Under the pieces are notes generated by a model that saw only the letters and a program-made list of their open reading frames with translations, was not told the origin of the DNA and made no database searches. A DNA stretch of 64,000 bases from Streptomyces canus. Lineage in GTDB: Bacteria; Actinomycetota; Actinomycetes; Streptomycetales; Streptomycetaceae. The translations under genes were made by a program, and so were the position numbers. This document shows positions 61,614-64,000 of this stretch, piece after piece (within the stretch, counting starts at the first letter, position 1; each line of letters starts with the position of its first letter). The DNA lies in assembly GCF_001514145.1 (NCBI RefSeq), contig NZ_KQ948661.1, forward strand, positions 558,001-622,000. Reading direction: 5' to 3'.

Positions 61614-61617
61614 TGTG

Positions 61618-61653
61618 CTCACCGTCACTGTGCGTCCACATAGTGACGGTGAG
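61618..61653 (+). terminator. Inverted repeat after the monooxygenase gene
   Basis: CTCACCGTCACT and AGTGACGGTGAG are perfect 12-bp arms around a 12-base loop, beginning four bases past the stop codon. It may be a terminator or an operator for the next operon. Confidence 0.6.
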
Positions 61654-61852
61654 TTGAAACGCTCCGGGCCCTCATGGTGTACTCCGGATCGTGACCGACA
61701 CCTGTGTGCGCCTGTGGCGGAGGGTCCATATGGACCTCGTCCGCTATGCGGGCTGCGTGTGTCGCCCGTCCTGCTGAATTCGCCTCTTCCACTTTCCCGC
61801 GTGCCGTCTGTGCGACGGCACGCTCTCGCGAACTCTTCTCAGGACGGTGTCC

Positions 61853-62386
61853 GTGTCTGCCTCCCCCGCATTCCCCTCGGTGTCCTCCGTCGCGCCGCCC
61901 ACCCAGGCCGACCTCCTCAACTTCGTACGGCGCACCGCCGCCGACACCGAGCTCGTCGACTCGCTCCCCCTCGACCCGGAGGGCCGCACCTGGGTGCGCC
62001 TGGAGGGGCCCGGCGGCAGCGAGGCCTGGCTGATCGGCTGGCCGCCCGGCACCGGCACCGGCTGGCACGACCACGCCGAGTCGGTCGGCGCCTTCACCAT
62101 CGCCGCCGGAGAGCTCAAGGAGCACTCGCTCGCCGCCCGGCTGCCCGCCGACGGCTGGAAGACCCTCGAGCTCTCCGAGGACGTGGACCGCGAGCGACGA
62201 CTGCCGGCCGGCAAGGGCCGCTCGTTCGGACAGCACCACGTCCACGAGGTCCTCAACGAGTCCACCGAGGTCCACGCGATCTCCGTGCACGCCTACTACC
62301 CGCCCCTCCCTCAGATCCGCCGCTACAGCCGCACGGGCCAGATCCTCCGGCTGGAGCACGTGGAGCGGCCGGAGGACTGGCAGTGA
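61853..62386 (+). CDS. Cysteine dioxygenase
   Basis: This 177-residue cupin oxidises cysteine to cysteine sulfinate with O2 and mononuclear iron. Ligands are in GTGWHDHAESVGAFTI (two His) and FGQHHVHEVLNES (third His). SVHAYYPPLPQIRRY contains the conserved active-site Tyr. The Cys that forms the Cys-Tyr cross-link in mammalian CDO is Gly here, as in many bacterial enzymes. A GTG at 61853 has AGGA eight bases upstream; a GTG at 61847 is an alternative. Its last bases overlap the rhodanese start, so sulfur handling is coupled. Confidence 0.92.
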   Translation: MSASPAFPSVSSVAPPTQADLLNFVRRTAADTELVDSLPLDPEGRTWVRLEGPGGSEAWLIGWPPGTGTGWHDHAESVGAFTIAAGELKEHSLAARLPADGWKTLELSEDVDRERRLPAGKGRSFGQHHVHEVLNESTEVHAISVHAYYPPLPQIRRYSRTGQILRLEHVERPEDWQ

Positions 62387-62859
62387 GTGCCCCGCCTGTC
62401 GGTCGTACGGCCGAACAGGCGCCCGGCATCGACGAGTTGCTGGAGCGGGTGCGCGCGGGCTACGAGCGGGCCAGAGCCCGGGAGGCGTACGACGCCGTCC
62501 AGGCCGGTGAGGCCCTGCTGGTGGACATCCGTTACGCGGCCCTGCGCGAGCGCGACGGGCTGATCCCGGGTGCCCTGGTCGTCGAGCGCAATGAGCTGGA
62601 GTGGCGCCTCGACCCGCGGGGCAGCCACCGCCTCCCCGAGGCCACGGGCCACGATCTGCGGGTCGTGGTGGTGTGCGACGAGGGGTACGCCTCCAGCCTT
62701 GCGGCGGAGTCCCTGCACCGGCTGGGGCTGCACCGGGCCACGGATCTCGTCGGCGGTTTCCAGGCCTGGCGGGCGGCGGGGCTACCGGTCACCGCCCGGG
62801 TCGACGGGACGGCGGCTCCTGGAGTGGCGGGGCGTCAGCCGATGCCGGGCGGGCAGTAG
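62383..62859 (+). CDS. Rhodanese-like sulfurtransferase domain protein
   Basis: This 158-residue protein starts at GTG 62383, overlapping the cysteine dioxygenase stop codon by four bases (GTGA), with GGAGG a short way upstream. The rhodanese fold shows LLVDIRYAALRERDGLIPGA near residue 47 and the active-site Cys in VVVVCDEGYASSLAAESL near residue 97; GGFQAWRAAGLPV ends the domain. Pairing with cysteine dioxygenase suggests a role in detoxifying or recycling sulfite or sulfane sulfur. A 30-residue C-terminal tail is low complexity. Confidence 0.9.
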   Translation: MSAPPVGRTAEQAPGIDELLERVRAGYERARAREAYDAVQAGEALLVDIRYAALRERDGLIPGALVVERNELEWRLDPRGSHRLPEATGHDLRVVVVCDEGYASSLAAESLHRLGLHRATDLVGGFQAWRAAGLPVTARVDGTAAPGVAGRQPMPGGQ

Positions 62860-62960
62860 GGCGGGGCCGTGTCCGTCGCGCAGCGGGGCGAAGGTGCCGG
62901 TGACGGCCGGCTCTCCCCGGCGTCTGTCCGCTCAGGCCCGGCTCCGGAAAACCGCCCGTT

Positions 62961-63848
62961 TCAGAACCCCTCGTCCCCGAGGAACTCCGTCTCCTCGCCC
63001 TCCTCCTCCAGCGCCTGGCGGACCACCCGCAGGGCCATGCCCTCGGCGTAGCCCTTGCGGGCGAGCATGCCGGCGAGGCGGCGCAGGCGCTTGTCGCGGT
63101 CGAGGCCGCGCGTCGCGCGCAGCTTGCGGTCGACGAGTTCGCGGGCCGTCGCCTCCTCCTGGTCGGAGTCGAGCTGCGAGACGGCCGCGTCGATCAGCGT
63201 GGAGTCGACGCCCTTGGTCCGCAGTTCCTGGGCGAGCGCCCGCCGGGCGAGTCCCCGGCCGTGGTGCCGGGACTCCACCCAGGCGTCCGCGAACGCGCCG
63301 TCGTTGATCAGCCCGACCTCCTCGAACCGCGACAGCACCTCCTCGGCGGCGTCGTCCGGGATCTCCCGCTTGCGCAGGGCGTCGGCGAGCTGCTTCCGTG
63401 TGCGCGGGGTCCCGGTGAGCAAGCGCAGACAGATCGCCCGCGCCCGCTCCACCGGGTCCGCCGGAGGCTCCCCCTTCTCGGCCCTCGACAAGGAGGGGCC
63501 GCCTCCGTCCTCGCCGGGCGACTCCCCGAAGCCGCGCCGACGCTGCCGACGCCCGCGGGAACCGCCCGGGGCTTGGCCGCCTCGACGCGAGCTCCGGCCG
63601 AACGCCCCGTCACCGGACTCGTCGCCGCTCGGCCCACCAGCGCCGTACGTCCCGCCGCGGTGGGCCCGACCGACGCCGTACGCCAGGTCATCGGCGCCCG
63701 CCCCCTCGACGCCGTACGACGTCGCGCGGCCGAATCCCCCGTCCGCACCGTCCCTGCCGCCGCCCGGCCCGGCAGAACCCCCGTCGCCCTTTCCGCTCCA
63801 CCCTCGCGGAGCGTCCTCGTACTCGGCCCAGTCGGTTCGCCGTGTCAC
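62961..63848 (-). CDS. recX: Recombination regulator RecX with Gly/Arg-rich N-terminal extension
   Basis: RecX (295 residues) inhibits and remodels RecA filaments. The start is GTG 63848, five bases downstream of the recA stop, so the two are cotranscribed. Residues ~1-130 are low complexity: Gly, Arg, Asp and Ser with no conserved motif. The RecX repeats follow from ~135: RARAICLRLLTGTPRTRKQL, FEEVGLINDGAFADAWVESR, RRALAQELRTKGVDSTLID and RLAGMLARKGYAEGMALRVV. The conserved core is intact. The leader roughly doubles the protein relative to a typical ~150-residue RecX. Confidence 0.92.
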   Translation of the reverse strand: MTRRTDWAEYEDAPRGWSGKGDGGSAGPGGGRDGADGGFGRATSYGVEGAGADDLAYGVGRAHRGGTYGAGGPSGDESGDGAFGRSSRRGGQAPGGSRGRRQRRRGFGESPGEDGGGPSLSRAEKGEPPADPVERARAICLRLLTGTPRTRKQLADALRKREIPDDAAEEVLSRFEEVGLINDGAFADAWVESRHHGRGLARRALAQELRTKGVDSTLIDAAVSQLDSDQEEATARELVDRKLRATRGLDRDKRLRRLAGMLARKGYAEGMALRVVRQALEEEGEETEFLGDEGF

Positions 63849-63852
63849 AGGA

Positions 63853-64000
63853 TCAGCTCTTGGCGGCCGGAGCCTTGGCCTTCGTCGCCTTCGCAGCCGC
63901 CGAAGCCGGCACCTTCCCGGCATCGTCCGCGGCAGCGGACACCGCGGCGTCCGCACCCGGCTCGGCGGTCGGCTCCTGGGGCCGCACGCCGACGCCCAGC
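63853..64000 (-). CDS. recA: RecA recombinase, C-terminal fragment (leaves window)
   Basis: Only the last 48 codons are inside the window. The frame reads LGVGVRPQEPTAEPGADAAV and ends AKAPAAKS with stop TGA at 63853. This Ala/Lys/Asp-rich disordered tail is typical of streptomycete RecA, and the following recX gene confirms the identity. The RecA core with ATPase motifs lies beyond base 64000. Confidence 0.85.
   Translation of the reverse strand, partial: LGVGVRPQEPTAEPGADAAVSAAADDAGKVPASAAAKATKAKAPAAKS

Overview
This window reads as a piece of the chromosomal core of a Streptomyces (or very close actinomycete). The evidence is a GC content near 70%, strong G/C preference at third codon positions, frequent GTG (and probable TTG) starts with GGAGG-type ribosome binding sites, and a familiar streptomycete gene order: lexA / nrdR-nrdJ, hflX, an RSH gene, dapF, miaA, miaB, gluABCD and recX-recA. 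No phage, integrase, transposase, CRISPR array, rRNA or tRNA was recognised. The identification rests on reading the sequence only; no database search was run.

Layout. 1-14.96 kb: a partial debranching-type protein (leaves the window at base 1), a DUF4192 protein divergent from a RecQ-like helicase with a phosphoribosyltransferase-like tail, two unrecognised proteins, rnhB, a TetR/MFS efflux pair with twin operators, a histidine phosphatase / ADP-ribosylglycohydrolase pair, a YdbC-like protein, a TerD-like protein and a DUF6215-like membrane protein. 15-22.2 kb: a DNA-metabolism block with coenzyme-B12 ribonucleotide reductase nrdJ and its regulator nrdR (candidate NrdR boxes), divergent lexA with an SOS box, and a DinG helicase. 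22.5-27.4 kb: a three-gene NRPS-independent siderophore locus (aminotransferase, IucA/IucC synthetase, acyltransferase) carrying unusual low-complexity DNA. 27.8-41.2 kb: a trypsin-like lipoprotein, hflX, an M1 peptidase, an RSH protein, dapF, miaA, a small acidic protein plus MT0933-type antitoxin, and a miaB operon. 41.3-44.4 kb: a probable decayed gene, argG with an apparent leaderless promoter overlapped by ARG-box-like sequence, and a stand-alone RutA-like enzyme. 44.6-56.1 kb: signalling and transport, with a GAF-PAS-PAS-GAF-SpoIIE-HATPase protein, an excalibur protein, a NarL-type two-component pair, a KhtTU-like K+/H+ antiporter pair, and a TAXI solute-binding protein convergent with a histidine kinase that is separated from its upstream response regulator by 1.17 kb of repeat-rich DNA. 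56.4-64 kb: the gluABCD amino-acid ABC transporter, an FAD monooxygenase, cysteine dioxygenase coupled to a rhodanese, recX and the 3' end of recA.

How it works together. The core genes cover DNA repair and dNTP supply (LexA, DinG, RecA, RecX, NrdR, NrdJ, RecQ-like, RNase HII), tRNA modification (MiaA, MiaB), the stringent response, lysine/peptidoglycan precursor supply (DapF), arginine synthesis (ArgG) and nutrient uptake. The less ordinary material is regulatory and repetitive: degenerate minisatellite-like arrays between conserved genes, low-complexity DNA that has expanded inside a siderophore aminotransferase, a very long G-rich spacer inside a response-regulator/kinase unit, and several clean inverted repeats. 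I found no clearly new multi-gene defence or biosynthetic system. The best candidates for something undescribed are the RR-spacer-HK-TAXI locus, the RecQ-phosphoribosyltransferase fusion and the truncated siderophore locus.
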